DNA from: an uncultured Desulfobacterium sp.
GTDB lineage: Bacteria > Desulfobacterota > Desulfobacteria > Desulfobacterales > Desulfobacteraceae
Assembly: GCA_937124525.1 (NCBI GenBank)
Contig: CAKZLA010000401.1
Span: 1-27,959, forward strand
Length of the DNA: 27,959 nucleotides
Direction of reading: 5' to 3'
The notes beneath the pieces are model-generated. The model saw only the letters and a program-made list of their open reading frames with translations. It made no database searches and had not been told where the DNA came from. Every line of letters starts with the position of its first letter. Position 1 is the stretch's first letter. Below are positions 7,273-16,033 of the stretch, one piece after another. Both the position numbers and the translations under genes were made by a program.

Positions 7273-8252
7273 GGATGTTTCACCGACTGCACATTCTCAA
7301 CCATTATATCAGCCGCCTCTTCCACCCGGAGGGATACATGATACCCTTTGACAATAATCTCAAGGGGATCCTTCAGTGGAGCGTATTTTTCCACATAAAT
7401 ATGGGTTCCCCGGTTAATCCCCATCTCCAGCAGGCGCCTGCGCAAGGTTCCTTCCCCCCCCACCCTGACAATAACCCCTTCCTGACCCTGTTTCATGTGG
7501 CTCAGGGCAATTTTTCTTCCCGGCAGTCTTCCAGGACCATGCCCTTGTGCAAGGGAGGTATCTGCATCCATTTCCGGTGGGGTATGCTGGACCAAGATTT
7601 TTTCAGCCAGTCCATGACAAATGGCAAAACGACTATCCCCTGTGGCCACCACCATCTGCCCGCCTCCCTGGGATGATAACACCTCAATGGCATCCCCGTA
7701 TCTGAGCCCCATGGAGGAGAGACGCATCTGTGCCCTTCTTCCTCCGCCAAAGGATTTAATAATACAGGTTTCTCCCTGGCGGGCCCGGCACAAGGGCATC
7801 ATCAATTCCCGGGATTTAAGACATTTTGAACAAATACCATAAATTTCCATGCGATGCTGGAGCATATGAAATCCATAGGCAGCAGCCACATGGGCCTGCT
7901 TTTTTTCCAGCACTTCATCCTTGAATTCAAGGATATCACCACACTTAACACAGATCATGTGGTCGTGGTGCATCCCCAGATGCCGGTGTTCATACCGCCG
8001 GGGCCCGTCCTCAAACTGCACCATGTGGGCAAATCCAAAACGACACAAAAGCGCCATGGTCTCTTCCACAAACTCACTATCCATGGGATTGCCGTCGGTT
8101 TTAAGCTGATCTGTAATTTCCCGGCAGGTGACATGTTTTTCTGTTTTCAAAAAACAGTCCAGTACCTTAAAACGTTTCTCAAAGGCGTCCACCCCTTCTT
8201 TATGAAACAACTGCTTAAACTGTTTTTTTTCCTGGTCATGTCTGGTATTCAT
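7269..8252 (-). CDS. Fur-FeoA-FeoA fusion protein
   Basis: A 327-residue protein combining a Fur-family regulator with two FeoA domains. Residues ~20-150 are Fur-like: a winged-helix region (VLDCFLKTEKHVTCREITDQL) and a metal-binding half with HHDH (95-98), CVKC (101-104) and CSKC (141-144). The usual TVYRTL recognition-helix motif is replaced by FVEETMALLC, so DNA specificity is probably changed. Residues ~152-221 and ~248-321 are two SH3-like FeoA domains (CRARQGETCIIKSFGGG...MGLRYGD and MKQGQEGVIVRVGGEG...MGINRGT). FeoA normally is a small separate protein assisting FeoB. The coupling to feoB by ATGA overlap supports a joint role. Fusion of sensor-repressor and transport partner is unusual. 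I infer that it both regulates and assists iron uptake; either function could be lost. SD AGGA lies 8 bases before the ATG. Confidence 0.9.
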   Translation of the reverse strand: MNTRHDQEKKQFKQLFHKEGVDAFEKRFKVLDCFLKTEKHVTCREITDQLKTDGNPMDSEFVEETMALLCRFGFAHMVQFEDGPRRYEHRHLGMHHDHMICVKCGDILEFKDEVLEKKQAHVAAAYGFHMLQHRMEIYGICSKCLKSRELMMPLCRARQGETCIIKSFGGGRRAQMRLSSMGLRYGDAIEVLSSQGGGQMVVATGDSRFAICHGLAEKILVQHTPPEMDADTSLAQGHGPGRLPGRKIALSHMKQGQEGVIVRVGGEGTLRRRLLEMGINRGTHIYVEKYAPLKDPLEIIVKGYHVSLRVEEAADIMVENVQSVKHP

Positions 8253-8305
8253 ACACTTAATCCTGTTGTTTATTCAATGTCGGGCTTGCTTCCAGGAATT
8301 CTGAT

Positions 8306-8332
8306 TTTTGCATATTCTTTTCCATGCGAAAA
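8306..8332. promoter_or_regulatory. Candidate operator 1 upstream of fur-feoA-feoB
   Basis: Inverted repeat with half-sites ttttgcat (8306-8313) and atgcgaaaa (8324-8332), about 55 bases upstream of the fusion gene. A second site with the same half-sites lies at 8386-8410. Spacing and position suit a dimeric repressor such as the Fur-like product of the adjacent gene. The sequence is not the classical Fur box, in line with the altered recognition helix. Confidence 0.4.
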
Positions 8333-8385
8333 TTAATACAACAGGCTGGAATCATAATAAATTCATCTTTTGCTGTGGCAGAGGA

Positions 8386-8410
8386 TTTTGCCATGTATGT
8401 TTATGCAAAA
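8386..8410. promoter_or_regulatory. Candidate operator 2 in the fur-feoA / dus intergenic region
   Basis: Half-sites ttttgcca (8386-8393) and atgcaaaa (8403-8410) form an inverted repeat resembling the one at 8306-8332. Only the arms are alike between the two sites; the centres differ, as expected for a protein binding site. Confidence 0.4.
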
Positions 8411-8458
8411 TTTTGAAATTGTAGCCTTCTATTTTTTTCAAAACAGATAGATTCTGTC

Positions 8459-8489
8459 TTGACAATTATCCCATACCGAAAATTAAATA
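8459..8489 (+). promoter_or_regulatory. Candidate sigma-70 promoter for the dus-like gene
   Basis: A perfect -35 box TTGACA at 8459-8464 is followed by attaaa at 8482 (17-base spacer) or taaata at 8484 (19-base spacer). The -10 is weak. The position, about 50 bases before the ATG, is suitable. Confidence 0.45.
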
Positions 8490-8535
8490 CATAAAATAGC
8501 TTAATAAATTATTACAAGCATGGAAAGATGTCAAC

Positions 8536-9591
8536 ATGAACCAGAATGGAAACAAAAGCAAGAAGACCTTAAAAATACATTGTCCTCCTTTTCTCAATAC
8601 CTCCCTCACCATCAAAGGAAGCACCATTTCCAACCGGCTTTTGCTGGCCCCCATGGCAGGCCTTGGCCACATTGCCTTCAGGGAACTTGTGGCGGAGTTT
8701 GGGGGGTATGGCCTTCTTTTTACCGGGATGTGCAGTGCCAAGGCAGTTCCCCATGAAAATCCAGCAGTGTCCCAGGTGTTTAAATGGCGCACAGCAGAGC
8801 TGCCCCGCTTAGTGTGCCAGATTTTTGGACCCGATCCCCTGAGCATGGCCCTGGCCGCACAACGCATTGAAAAAGAGGGGTTCTTTGGTGTAGATCTCAA
8901 TTTCGGATGTTCCGTGTCCGCCATCTGCAAAAAAGGCAGCGGTGCTATTCTACTTAAGTCCCCGGACCTTGCCGTGGACATTGTCAAAGCCGTTCGACAG
9001 GCCGTGGACATACCAGTTTTTGTGAAATTTCGTACGGGGTGGGAAAACAATATCACAGCCGCCGTGGACATTGCACGGAGATTTGAGGATGCCGGGGCCG
9101 ATGCCCTGGTGTTCCACCCCAGAATTGCACCGGATCGACGCTCCAGGCCCCCATTGTGGGAACACATCACCCAGGTCAAACAGGGAGTTTCCATACCAGT
9201 CTTTGGAAACGGCAACCTCTTTGAATGGTCAGACTGTGAAAAAATGTTTGAACAAACCCGCTGTGATGGATTTTCCATCGGCCGCATGGCAGTGGCCCGC
9301 CCATGGGTGTTTGCCCAGTGGTCCCGGGGATTTATTCCCGATGAACAGACCGGTTTTAATGCAGCCATCAGGCTGACACAGCTATTGCTGAAATACCACG
9401 ATGAAAAAACTGCTGTGAAATTATTTAAAAAATATGTGCCCTATTTTGCAGCTGGATTTAAATTTGGTCATGCCATCTGCAAAGAAGTTCTCAAGGGGGA
9501 CGAAATCACAGAAATCCAGGAAATTATCGCCACCCTTGCCGCAAAAAAACCAGAAACAACCCTGCGGCCCAATCTTCACCTTTTTTCATGA
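8536..9591 (+). CDS. tRNA-dihydrouridine synthase family protein (divergent)
   Basis: A 351-residue FMN-dependent TIM-barrel protein of the Dus family. Family members reduce uridines in tRNA D-loops using NADPH. Recognisable points are LLAPMAGLGHIAFRE near residues 36-50, DLNFGCS (120-126) with the likely catalytic Cys125, the FMN-contacting Lys164 in VFVKFRTGW, His194, PVFGNGNL, and the phosphate-binding GFSIGRMAVARPWVF. Two signatures deviate: the usual GCP after the asparagine is GCS, and the HxRTxxQ segment reads HPRIAPDRR. This points to a specialised subfamily, so I do not assign DusA, B or C. GGAAAG lies 8 bases before the ATG. It is transcribed away from fur-feoA-feoB, and its end overlaps the convergent gene by 16 bases. 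Confidence 0.85.
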   Translation: MNQNGNKSKKTLKIHCPPFLNTSLTIKGSTISNRLLLAPMAGLGHIAFRELVAEFGGYGLLFTGMCSAKAVPHENPAVSQVFKWRTAELPRLVCQIFGPDPLSMALAAQRIEKEGFFGVDLNFGCSVSAICKKGSGAILLKSPDLAVDIVKAVRQAVDIPVFVKFRTGWENNITAAVDIARRFEDAGADALVFHPRIAPDRRSRPPLWEHITQVKQGVSIPVFGNGNLFEWSDCEKMFEQTRCDGFSIGRMAVARPWVFAQWSRGFIPDEQTGFNAAIRLTQLLLKYHDEKTAVKLFKKYVPYFAAGFKFGHAICKEVLKGDEITEIQEIIATLAAKKPETTLRPNLHLFS

Positions 9592-10253
9592 TCTTCCATG
9601 AGACGGGACAATTTCACCATCAAAGGACGAATCTGCTCCTGGTGCTCCGGGGGCACCATAAATACCGGTGCCCGGCAATTGTTTAATATATGTGCAGGGA
9701 GGGGAAACAGTGCATCCTTGTGTGTACATTCTGCCTGCCACAAAATCATATCTGTGAGATTTCCAAAAGTCCCCCGGGCATCCATATGCTCAACCACCTG
9801 CTGGAAGAGATTATTCAAGGTAAGTACAAAAGGAGGCATACGGGCATACCCCGCTTCCTGACATTTGACCTGGGAAATAAGCATGCGACACCCCAGGGGT
9901 CTTTTTTCATAGATGGTACATGTCCCCTGGTGAAGCAGGGGACACTGCCCCCAGGACGGGTCATTTTCCTCTTCGGGAATCTCTTTCCCTTCAAGGCAAC
10001 GTACCGCCATGTTATTTATGGTATATTCCGGTTGGAATCGTCGCTCACGGCGCCCCTGGACAACCTTTTGTGCAAGCTGATTTTTTTCCCGCTCCCCCAT
10101 GCCATCCACCACAAAGGCATACTCCAGGGATGTCATGGTGACATTACAGGTACAGCACGATGCACAGCCCTGTTCACACACCGCCCCATGCCCACGGGTA
10201 TATTCATCATGGAGCAAATAAATCCGGGCCAGCACATCACATCTTTTTTCCAT
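9576..10253 (-). CDS. YkgJ-family cysteine-cluster protein
   Basis: A 225-residue protein of the YkgJ (UPF0153, CxxCxxxCC) family, which is thought to bind zinc or an Fe-S cluster. The cysteine cluster is at the N-terminus: C26, C30, C33 and C34 in CEQGCASCC, plus C36. A second set follows in CPLLHQGTCTIYEKRPLGCR. Biochemical role is unknown for this subfamily. I chose the ATG at 10253 because AAAGGA lies six bases before it; the frame is open 21 codons further upstream, without a comparable ribosome site. It faces the dus-like gene tail to tail, overlapping 16 bases, and is divergent from the DUF362 gene. Confidence 0.8.
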   Translation of the reverse strand: MEKRCDVLARIYLLHDEYTRGHGAVCEQGCASCCTCNVTMTSLEYAFVVDGMGEREKNQLAQKVVQGRRERRFQPEYTINNMAVRCLEGKEIPEEENDPSWGQCPLLHQGTCTIYEKRPLGCRMLISQVKCQEAGYARMPPFVLTLNNLFQQVVEHMDARGTFGNLTDMILWQAECTHKDALFPLPAHILNNCRAPVFMVPPEHQEQIRPLMVKLSRLMEDHEKR

Positions 10254-10335
10254 GGTATTTCCTTTCATTGGTTGACTTTTTACCTGTTTTTGGCATGCTT
10301 CATTATCTTTTATCATACATTAAAGGAGACACACC

Positions 10336-11466
10336 ATGACAAGCACCGTATATATCACGGATTTTAAAGCCACATCCAGGGAAAACCTTCCTGAGAAGCT
10401 GGTAAGATTGTTAGACCAGAGCGGTATTGATGGGATGGTAAATAAAGAGGACCTCACCGCCGTGAAACTCCATTTCGGGGAAAAGGGCAACACAGCCTTC
10501 ATACGCCCCCCCTACATCAGGAGTATCGTAAAAGCCATCAGAAAAAGGGGTGCCATTCCCTTTCTCACCGATGCCAACACCCTGTATGCCGGTGCCCGCA
10601 GTGATACCCCCACCCACATCAAAACTGCCGTGGAAAATGGATTTTCATTTTCCAGCATGGATGGTGCCCCTGTTATCATAGCCGATGGACTCAGGGGAAC
10701 GAGTGATAAAGTCGTTGAAATAAATCAGCAGCATTGCAAAAAAGTGTACATTGGAAGTGAAATTGTATCCGCTGATGCCCTTATTTCCGTGGCCCATTTC
10801 AAAGGGCATGAATTGTCGGGGTTTGGCGGCACGCTGAAGAACCTTGGTATGGGATGTGCCTCTCGACGGGGAAAGCTGGACCAGCACTCCACTGTGAGCC
10901 CCAAGGTAAAACGGAAAACATGCATCGGATGCGGAGAATGTGCGGCCCATTGCCCGGCCAATGCCATTGTTCTTGAGGAAAAAAAGGCCAGCATTGATCC
11001 AGAAATCTGCATCGGGTGCGGAGAATGCATCATCCGCTGTCCCACAGCATCGGTGAACATCCGCTGGAACCAGACCATACCGGTCTTTCTGGAAAAAATG
11101 ATGGAGTACACATTGGGTGTGCTGCAAAACAAGCAGGGCAAGGCCCTTTTTGTGAACTTTATTTCAGACATTTCCCCGGCCTGTGACTGCCTGCCATACA
11201 ATGATGCCCCCATTGTCAGGGATATTGGCATTGCAGCCTCCACTGATCCTGTGGCCCTGGACCAGGCATCGGCGGATCTGGTCAATGCCGAAGCCGCCCT
11301 TCCCGGCTGCTGCCTCACCTGCAATACACTGCCCGGGGAGGACAAATTCAAGGGACTTTATCCCAATGTGCCCTGGGAACTTCAGCTGGCCTATGGTGAA
11401 AGAATTGGTCTGGGATGCCGAGAATATACCCTGAAACGTTTGGGAACGCTATCCTGGAAGCACTGA
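10336..11466 (+). CDS. DUF362 protein with two [4Fe-4S] clusters
   Basis: A 376-residue protein with a DUF362 domain split around a ferredoxin insert. The first half carries VKLHFGEKGN, FLTDANTLYAGARSDTPTH and the HFKGHELSGFGGTLKNLGMG signature. Two ferredoxin motifs follow: C196, C199, C202, C206 (CIGCGECAAHCP) and C225, C228, C231, C235 (CIGCGECIIRCP). The C-terminal part resumes DUF362 with DIGIAASTDPVALDQASADL. Such proteins are frequent in anaerobes and sulfate reducers; their reaction is not established, although electron transfer is likely from the clusters. A strong ribosome site (AAAGGAG) precedes the ATG. It stands alone, divergent from the YkgJ-type gene. Confidence 0.9.
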   Translation: MTSTVYITDFKATSRENLPEKLVRLLDQSGIDGMVNKEDLTAVKLHFGEKGNTAFIRPPYIRSIVKAIRKRGAIPFLTDANTLYAGARSDTPTHIKTAVENGFSFSSMDGAPVIIADGLRGTSDKVVEINQQHCKKVYIGSEIVSADALISVAHFKGHELSGFGGTLKNLGMGCASRRGKLDQHSTVSPKVKRKTCIGCGECAAHCPANAIVLEEKKASIDPEICIGCGECIIRCPTASVNIRWNQTIPVFLEKMMEYTLGVLQNKQGKALFVNFISDISPACDCLPYNDAPIVRDIGIAASTDPVALDQASADLVNAEAALPGCCLTCNTLPGEDKFKGLYPNVPWELQLAYGERIGLGCREYTLKRLGTLSWKH

Positions 11467-11516
11467 TTAATAAATGCATTACACCATCGTTTTATTTGTG
11501 ACGATAGATATAGCCG

Positions 11517-12335
11517 TCATTCAGGAGAATAGGCAGATGCACCTTTGTTCTCTGGAAAAACAGAAATGAGAGTTCCAGGGGCATGGGGCATGGCCACCTC
11601 CACTTGGAGAGAATGGGTATCCAGGCGTTCCTGAAAGGTTTGGAGGGCTTTTTCAGGGGTATTGTTTTCATGGCTCAGGTGGGCCAGAATCACATGACAA
11701 AGCGTATTGTCACGGATATCATTGACCAGATCACCGGCAGCGGCATTGGAAAGATGGCCCAGGCGGCTTTTCACCCGCTGCTTTAAATACCAGGGGTAAG
11801 GGCCATTATTGAGCATGTCAGGATCATGGTTGGCCTCAAGATAGAGAAGGGAACATCCTTTGAGATGGGTTTTAACCAGATGGGTGGCCACACCAAGATC
11901 CGTGGCAATCCCCATTTTCACCCCGCCATGCTCCAGGGTAAACCCCGAAGGGTCTGCGGCATCATGGGAAATGGAAAAGGGATCAATCTTAAGATCACCA
12001 ATGCGAAAGGGGACACCGCACTTGAAATTCATGGCACCATCAATGGTGCCCAGTTTTTTTGAAGCGGCTTGCATGGTCTTCTGGTTAAGGTATAGCGGAA
12101 TATCAAAGCGACGGCTCAAAATACCCGCCCCTTTGATATGATCGGTGTGTTCATGGGTCACCACCACGGCGGAGAGCATTTCCGGGGAAAGCCCCTTGGC
12201 TGCCATGCGACGTTCCAGTTCAATGCCGGAAAGACCGGCATCCACCAGAACGGCACTGTCTCCGCCGGAGATAAAAACGGCATTACCCTTGCTGCCACTG
12301 GCAAGGGCACAGACGCTAAGACCCAAAGATTTCAT
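11517..12335 (-). CDS. Metallo-beta-lactamase-fold hydrolase (WalJ/YycJ-like)
   Basis: A 272-residue MBL-fold protein of the YycJ/WalJ type. The N-terminus has the hallmark ASGSKGN (12-18). The metal site shows HEHTDH (61-66), the distal histidine in FSISHDAADP and the aspartate of IATDLG. Later family motifs are HLSNAAA and HLSHENN. Relatives are double-strand-specific DNA exonucleases or RNA-processing-like hydrolases; the substrate here is unknown. The ATG shares one base with the pnp stop (TAATG), and there is no separate ribosome site, so it depends on coupling to pnp and is the last gene of that operon. The DUF362 gene converges from the other side, 50 bases away. Confidence 0.9.
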   Translation of the reverse strand: MKSLGLSVCALASGSKGNAVFISGGDSAVLVDAGLSGIELERRMAAKGLSPEMLSAVVVTHEHTDHIKGAGILSRRFDIPLYLNQKTMQAASKKLGTIDGAMNFKCGVPFRIGDLKIDPFSISHDAADPSGFTLEHGGVKMGIATDLGVATHLVKTHLKGCSLLYLEANHDPDMLNNGPYPWYLKQRVKSRLGHLSNAAAGDLVNDIRDNTLCHVILAHLSHENNTPEKALQTFQERLDTHSLQVEVAMPHAPGTLISVFPENKGASAYSPE

Positions 12336-14416
12336 TATTCTGCGGCAAGAACGGCTTTATGGCTCAATCTGATCTTGCCATCCCGGGTGATATCCAGAAC
12401 TTTAACCTTTATGACATCTCCTTCTTTCACCACATCGGTGACTTTTTTCACCCGATGATCGGCCAGCTCAGAAATGTGTACCAGTCCATCGGTGCCGGTT
12501 TTAATGCGGACAAAGGCACCAAAGTCCATGGTTTTAACCACTTCACCCTCATAGATGCCCCCAATTTCAGGATCCATGCCGATATCATTGACAATTTTAC
12601 ATGCTGCTTCGCCATCTTCCAGATTTGCCGCAGCAATCTTCACAAGGCCTGTGTCATCCACTTCAATCACCGTGTTGGTATCTGCCTGGATGGAACGGAT
12701 CATTTTACCACCAGGGCCAATGATCTCACGGATTTTATCAGGGTTGATCTTAACGGTGATAATCTTGGGGGCATGGGGAGACATTTCCGCCCGGGCCGCA
12801 TCAAGGGTGGTCAGCATCCGGTCAAGAATGTGTATGCGTCCTTCCCTTGCCTGGGTCAATGCCTTGATTAGCACCTCCCGGGACAGTTCCCGGATTTTAA
12901 TGTCCATCTGAAGGGCTGTGATACCGGTTCGGGTACCAGCCACCTTAAAGTCCATGTCACCAAAATGATCCTCGTCCCCAAGGATATCCGATAAAACAAC
13001 TGTTTTATCGCCTTCCTTGACAAGGCCCATGGCAATACCGGAAACAGGTTCTTTAATGGGAACCCCACCATCCATCAAGGCCAGGGTGCCTGCACACACC
13101 GTCCCCATGGAGGAGCTGCCATTGGACTCCATGACTTCACCCACAAGGCGGATGGTGTACTCAAAATCCTCGGCATCAGGGAGCACCCGTTCCAGGGCCC
13201 GGGTGGCCAGATTGCCATGGCCCACGTCCCGTCTGCTGGGACCGCCGGGGCGTTTACACTCGCCCACGGAATAGGGAGGAAAATTGTAGTGGAGCATAAA
13301 GGATCTTGTCTCTTCACCCCCCAGGGTTTCCACCCGCTGCTCATCCCTGCCGGAACCCAATGTCAAGGTACCCAGCACCTGGGTTTCCCCCCGGGTGAAC
13401 AAGGCACTTCCATGGGGCCGGGGAAGGTTGCCAACTTCACAGGTAATTTGTCTTACTTCATCAAAGGGACGGCCATCAATGCGCTTGTCTTCATTGAGAA
13501 CAATGTCCCGGCAGGTGGTTTTAACAAGGCTGGAAAAGATATCCTTGATGTCATCCACCCTGTCGGCATAGTCCTCACCAAGGCTCTCAATAACATCGCG
13601 TTTAAGCATATCCAGAGCCTTGTTTCGCGCCATCTTTCCCTGGGTCTGGACAGTGGAATGTATTTTCTCAGCCGCAAGTGCTTTTACTTTTTCAAAAAGA
13701 AATTCATCGGTCTGGGGGGGCTCAAAGACCCGTTTCTCTTTTCCCATGGCCTCTTTAAGGGATTCCTGGATATCAATCAAGGGCTGCATGGCCTGGTGTC
13801 CAAAAAAGATAGCATCCAGCATCTCTTCTTCAGAGACCACATCTGCCCCACCTTCCACCATGATCACACCGGTTCTGGAACCGGCAACCACCAGCTCAAT
13901 GTCGCTTTGCTCCAATTGTTCCACGGTGGGATTGGCCACAAACTCACCATCAATGCGGCCCACTCGAATACCGGCAATGGGGCCGGCAAAGGGAATATCA
14001 GAAAGTCCCAGGGCCGCAGAAGCACCCACCAGGGCCAGGGTGTCTGGCTCATGCTCCTGGTCCATGGACAGTACCGTTGCAATCACCTGGGTTTCAAAAT
14101 TATAACCTTTGTCAAACAAAGGGCGAATGGGACGATCAATGAGACGACAGGTCAGGGTCTCTTTTTCACTGGGTCGACCGATCTCCCGGCGGAAATAATT
14201 GCCCGGAATCCTGCCTGCTGCATAAATTTTTTCCTGGTATTCAACGGTGAGGGGTAGAAAGTTTGCATCCTTTGGATTTTTGGCACTCACCGCCGTCACC
14301 AGCACCATGGTCTCCCCATATTGAACCACCACAGACCCGGAAGCCTGCTTGGCGATCTTACCGGAACGAATACTAAATTCCTTACCATTTAATTGGGTAG
14401 TAAAAACTTGTTCCAT
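12335..14416 (-). CDS. pnp: Polynucleotide phosphorylase (PNPase)
   Basis: PNPase degrades RNA 3' to 5' by phosphorolysis and is a core part of bacterial RNA turnover. The 693-residue protein has the complete order: RNase PH domain 1 (~10-140), helical linker (~145-225) and RNase PH domain 2 (~320-455). The latter carries the phosphate-binding [11 protein letters not shown] and the metal-binding [13 protein letters not shown]. Then come a KH domain ([16 protein letters not shown]) and an S1 domain ([15 protein letters not shown]...[10 protein letters not shown]). I take the ATG at 14416, since AGGAG lies 6 bases upstream and MEQVF matches the usual start region; the frame is open 12 codons further. 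It follows rpsO across a 233-base gap containing a strong hairpin, the classical rpsO-pnp arrangement. A decayed scrap of the same gene lies at 4161-4223. Confidence 0.98.
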   Translation of the reverse strand: MEQVFTTQLNGKEFSIRSGKIAKQASGSVVVQYGETMVLVTAVSAKNPKDANFLPLTVEYQEKIYAAGRIPGNYFRREIGRPSEKETLTCRLIDRPIRPLFDKGYNFETQVIATVLSMDQEHEPDTLALVGASAALGLSDIPFAGPIAGIRVGRIDGEFVANPTVEQLEQSDIELVVAGSRTGVIMVEGGADVVSEEEMLDAIFFGHQAMQPLIDIQESLKEAMGKEKRVFEPPQTDEFLFEKVKALAAEKIHSTVQTQGKMARNKALDMLKRDVIESLGEDYADRVDDIKDIFSSLVKTTCRDIVLNEDKRIDGRPFDEVRQITCEVGNLPRPHGSALFTRGETQVLGTLTLGSGRDEQRVETLGGEETRSFMLHYNFPPYSVGECKRPGGPSRRDVGHGNLATRALERVLPDAEDFEYTIRLVGEVMESNGSSSMGTVCAGTLALMDGGVPIKEPVSGIAMGLVKEGDKTVVLSDILGDEDHFGDMDFKVAGTRTGITALQMDIKIRELSREVLIKALTQAREGRIHILDRMLTTLDAARAEMSPHAPKIITVKINPDKIREIIGPGGKMIRSIQADTNTVIEVDDTGLVKIAAANLEDGEAACKIVNDIGMDPEIGGIYEGEVVKTMDFGAFVRIKTGTDGLVHISELADHRVKKVTDVVKEGDVIKVKVLDITRDGKIRLSHKAVLAAE

Positions 14417-14608
14417 AATTTCTCCTGTAAAAAAGGGCGGTTCTAAAAGCATCTTTATACAGAATAAACCCGCACATCCACCATCAGGATTTTTCCTGCA
14501 TGGTGCATGTGCGAACTTATTCAGGCATCTGCCAAAGAATTACCGCCCGTTCATTTAAATAGCTCAATTCTCATTCATTTAAAAAAACAAATCAAAAAAT
14601 TGAGCAAC

Positions 14609-14641
14609 AATACCGACATCTGTAATTCAGATGTCGGTATT
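14609..14641. terminator. Perfect 14-bp hairpin between rpsO and pnp
   Basis: The arms aataccgacatctg (14609-14622) and cagatgtcggtatt (14628-14641) enclose a five-base loop. It starts nine bases past the rpsO stop. On the minus strand it is followed by ttgttgctc and then a T-rich stretch, so termination would be partial. In E. coli the same interval holds an attenuator and an RNase III-cleaved stem used in PNPase autoregulation. A similar role is likely here, but is an inference. Confidence 0.75.
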
Positions 14642-14649
14642 TTGTTCTT

Positions 14650-14919
14650 TTATCTTCTCAGTCCCAGTCTTTCAATGAGACTTCGATATCTTGCAATATC
14701 TTTATGTTTGACATAGTCCAGAAGACGACGTCTGCGACCTACCAGAATGAGCAGGCCCCTTCTTGAATGATGATCTTTTTTGTGCATTTTAAGATGTTCC
14801 GTCAGGTAACTGATGCGATGGGTCAAAAGTGCCACCTGCACCTCCGGGGAACCGGTATCGGATTCATGGAGCTTAAAATTTTCAATCATCTCTTCTTTAT
14901 TTTCTGCCAGTAAAACCAC
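14650..14919 (-). CDS. rpsO: Ribosomal protein S15
   Basis: S15 is a small-subunit protein that binds the 16S central domain early in assembly. The 89-residue product from the GTG at 14919 has normal length and shows [39 protein letters not shown] and [16 protein letters not shown] prefer GTG 14919 because AAGGAG lies 7 bases before it and the protein then begins at the usual S15 start; the frame is open 13 codons further upstream with no family similarity. The initiation codon is thus GTG. A structured leader with a long-range stem lies immediately upstream, and a perfect hairpin lies just downstream before pnp. Confidence 0.97.
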   Translation of the reverse strand: MVLLAENKEEMIENFKLHESDTGSPEVQVALLTHRISYLTEHLKMHKKDHHSRRGLLILVGRRRRLLDYVKHKDIARYRSLIERLGLRR

Positions 14920-14929
14920 TTTACTACTC

Positions 14930-15047
14930 CTTATCTGGAATAAATTAATACGGGGCATTCAAAAAACCCAATACACTGTCTTTTATCCATCTGCCATCCA
15001 ATATTCCATTCAGAAAAACAGATCTAAAAACATTGCTGGAATGCCCC
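14930..15047 (-). promoter_or_regulatory. Structured 5' leader of rpsO (candidate S15 autoregulatory element)
   Basis: The sequence between truB and rpsO can fold on the minus strand. Outer arms ggggcattc (15047-15039 read on the minus strand) and gaatgcccc (14960-14952) are perfectly complementary across ~78 bases. Inside them atctg and cagat (15023-15019 and 14993-14989) can form a nested stem. The outer stem ends about 20 bases before the AAGGAG of rpsO. S15 represses its own mRNA through leader structures in several bacteria, but their shapes differ between groups, so the function is inferred. Confidence 0.45.
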
Positions 15048-15109
15048 TGCCATTTGATCTTATCCCCTGGGTACATTTTCCCAAGGACAAAAACAATCTA
15101 TACTAACGA

Positions 15110-16033
15110 TTAATCCACAAAAACACAACAATAATTATAGGTTTCAGTGGTTTCATCATATTCAAGCACCCCAGCAAGACCTCCCTGGGAATCAAGGATA
15201 CGAAGAAACTTATTCTGTCCGGTATCCAGCCAGAAAGAAGGCCCGGGCAGAAGATCACCCAGGGGCTGGCCAAAACGTATTTTCCCCAGCATGGCTTCAT
15301 CTGCGGAAATGCCGGGCAGGGATGAAACCGCTTGGGCCATGGGAATAATCTGCTCGTTAAAGAGATCATCATCCATTTGCTCAAGGCTGGAAAGGGAAAG
15401 GGTTTTATCCAGAGACATACCGCAACACGAGGTTCGACATAAACTGGCCAGATGGGCTCCACACCCCAGATGAGCCCCGATATCCCGGGCCAGGCTTCGA
15501 ATATAGGTGCCCGATGAACAGTGAACATCCATCTCCACCAGGGGAAATTCCATGGATGTCACATGAATGTCATAAATTTCAATATCCCTGGCAGGTTTTT
15601 CCACGGGTCTGCCCTGGCGGGCCAGGCGATACAGGGGGACCCCATTGTGCTTTAAGGCTGAATACACCGGTGGAATCTGTTTTTGAGGGCCTTTAAACCC
15701 AGCCACCGCCGTCACCACCTGCTCCTGGGTGAAATCATTCACCATGCCATCTTCAGCAGATGCAATGATCTCTCCCTCGGCATCAAGGGTGTCAGTGTCC
15801 ACCCCAAGGTGAACCACGGCAAGATAGGACTTTTCTCCCCCGATTAAAAACCGGGAAAGCCGGGTTCCTTTATTGATACCGCATAAAAGCACCCCCGTTG
15901 CAAAGGGGTCCAGGGTGCCTGTGTGGCCTATTTTTTTAATACCGGGCCGTTTTTTCAAGCGGGCAACCACCCTGGCAGAAGAAATCCCGGCAGGTTTATC
16001 CACGGCAATAATGCCATCCATTATGGGGGTCAA
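15110..16033 (-). CDS. truB: tRNA pseudouridine-55 synthase TruB
   Basis: TruB makes pseudouridine at position 55 in the T-loop of tRNAs. The protein (up to 307 residues) has the N-terminal motif [18 protein letters not shown] and the catalytic aspartate in [14 protein letters not shown] (D42 in long numbering). Further motifs are [20 protein letters not shown], the [17 protein letters not shown] segment, and [15 protein letters not shown]. Two starts are possible. The TTG at 16033 overlaps the rbfA stop (TTGA) and has AAGGTG a few bases before it. The ATG at 16021 gives the more usual MDGII start, but its distance from that ribosome site is long. In both cases the gene is coupled to rbfA. 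It is followed by the rpsO leader, not directly by a coding sequence. Confidence 0.97.
   Translation of the reverse strand: MTPIMDGIIAVDKPAGISSARVVARLKKRPGIKKIGHTGTLDPFATGVLLCGINKGTRLSRFLIGGEKSYLAVVHLGVDTDTLDAEGEIIASAEDGMVNDFTQEQVVTAVAGFKGPQKQIPPVYSALKHNGVPLYRLARQGRPVEKPARDIEIYDIHVTSMEFPLVEMDVHCSSGTYIRSLARDIGAHLGCGAHLASLCRTSCCGMSLDKTLSLSSLEQMDDDLFNEQIIPMAQAVSSLPGISADEAMLGKIRFGQPLGDLLPGPSFWLDTGQNKFLRILDSQGGLAGVLEYDETTETYNYCCVFVD

Noticed and set aside
8466..9368. 300-codon open frame on the minus strand opposite the dus-like gene
   Set aside because: Shadow of the Dus-family gene; the protein is low in recognisable structure and lacks motifs.
11467..11516. Possible terminator between the DUF362 gene and the walJ-like gene
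   Set aside because: Only a 5-base stem (atcgt/acgat) without a proper T-tract; too weak to call.
13217..14257. Long open frame on the plus strand opposite pnp
   Set aside because: Fully antisense to a certain gene, with no family motifs and no ribosome site; a composition shadow.
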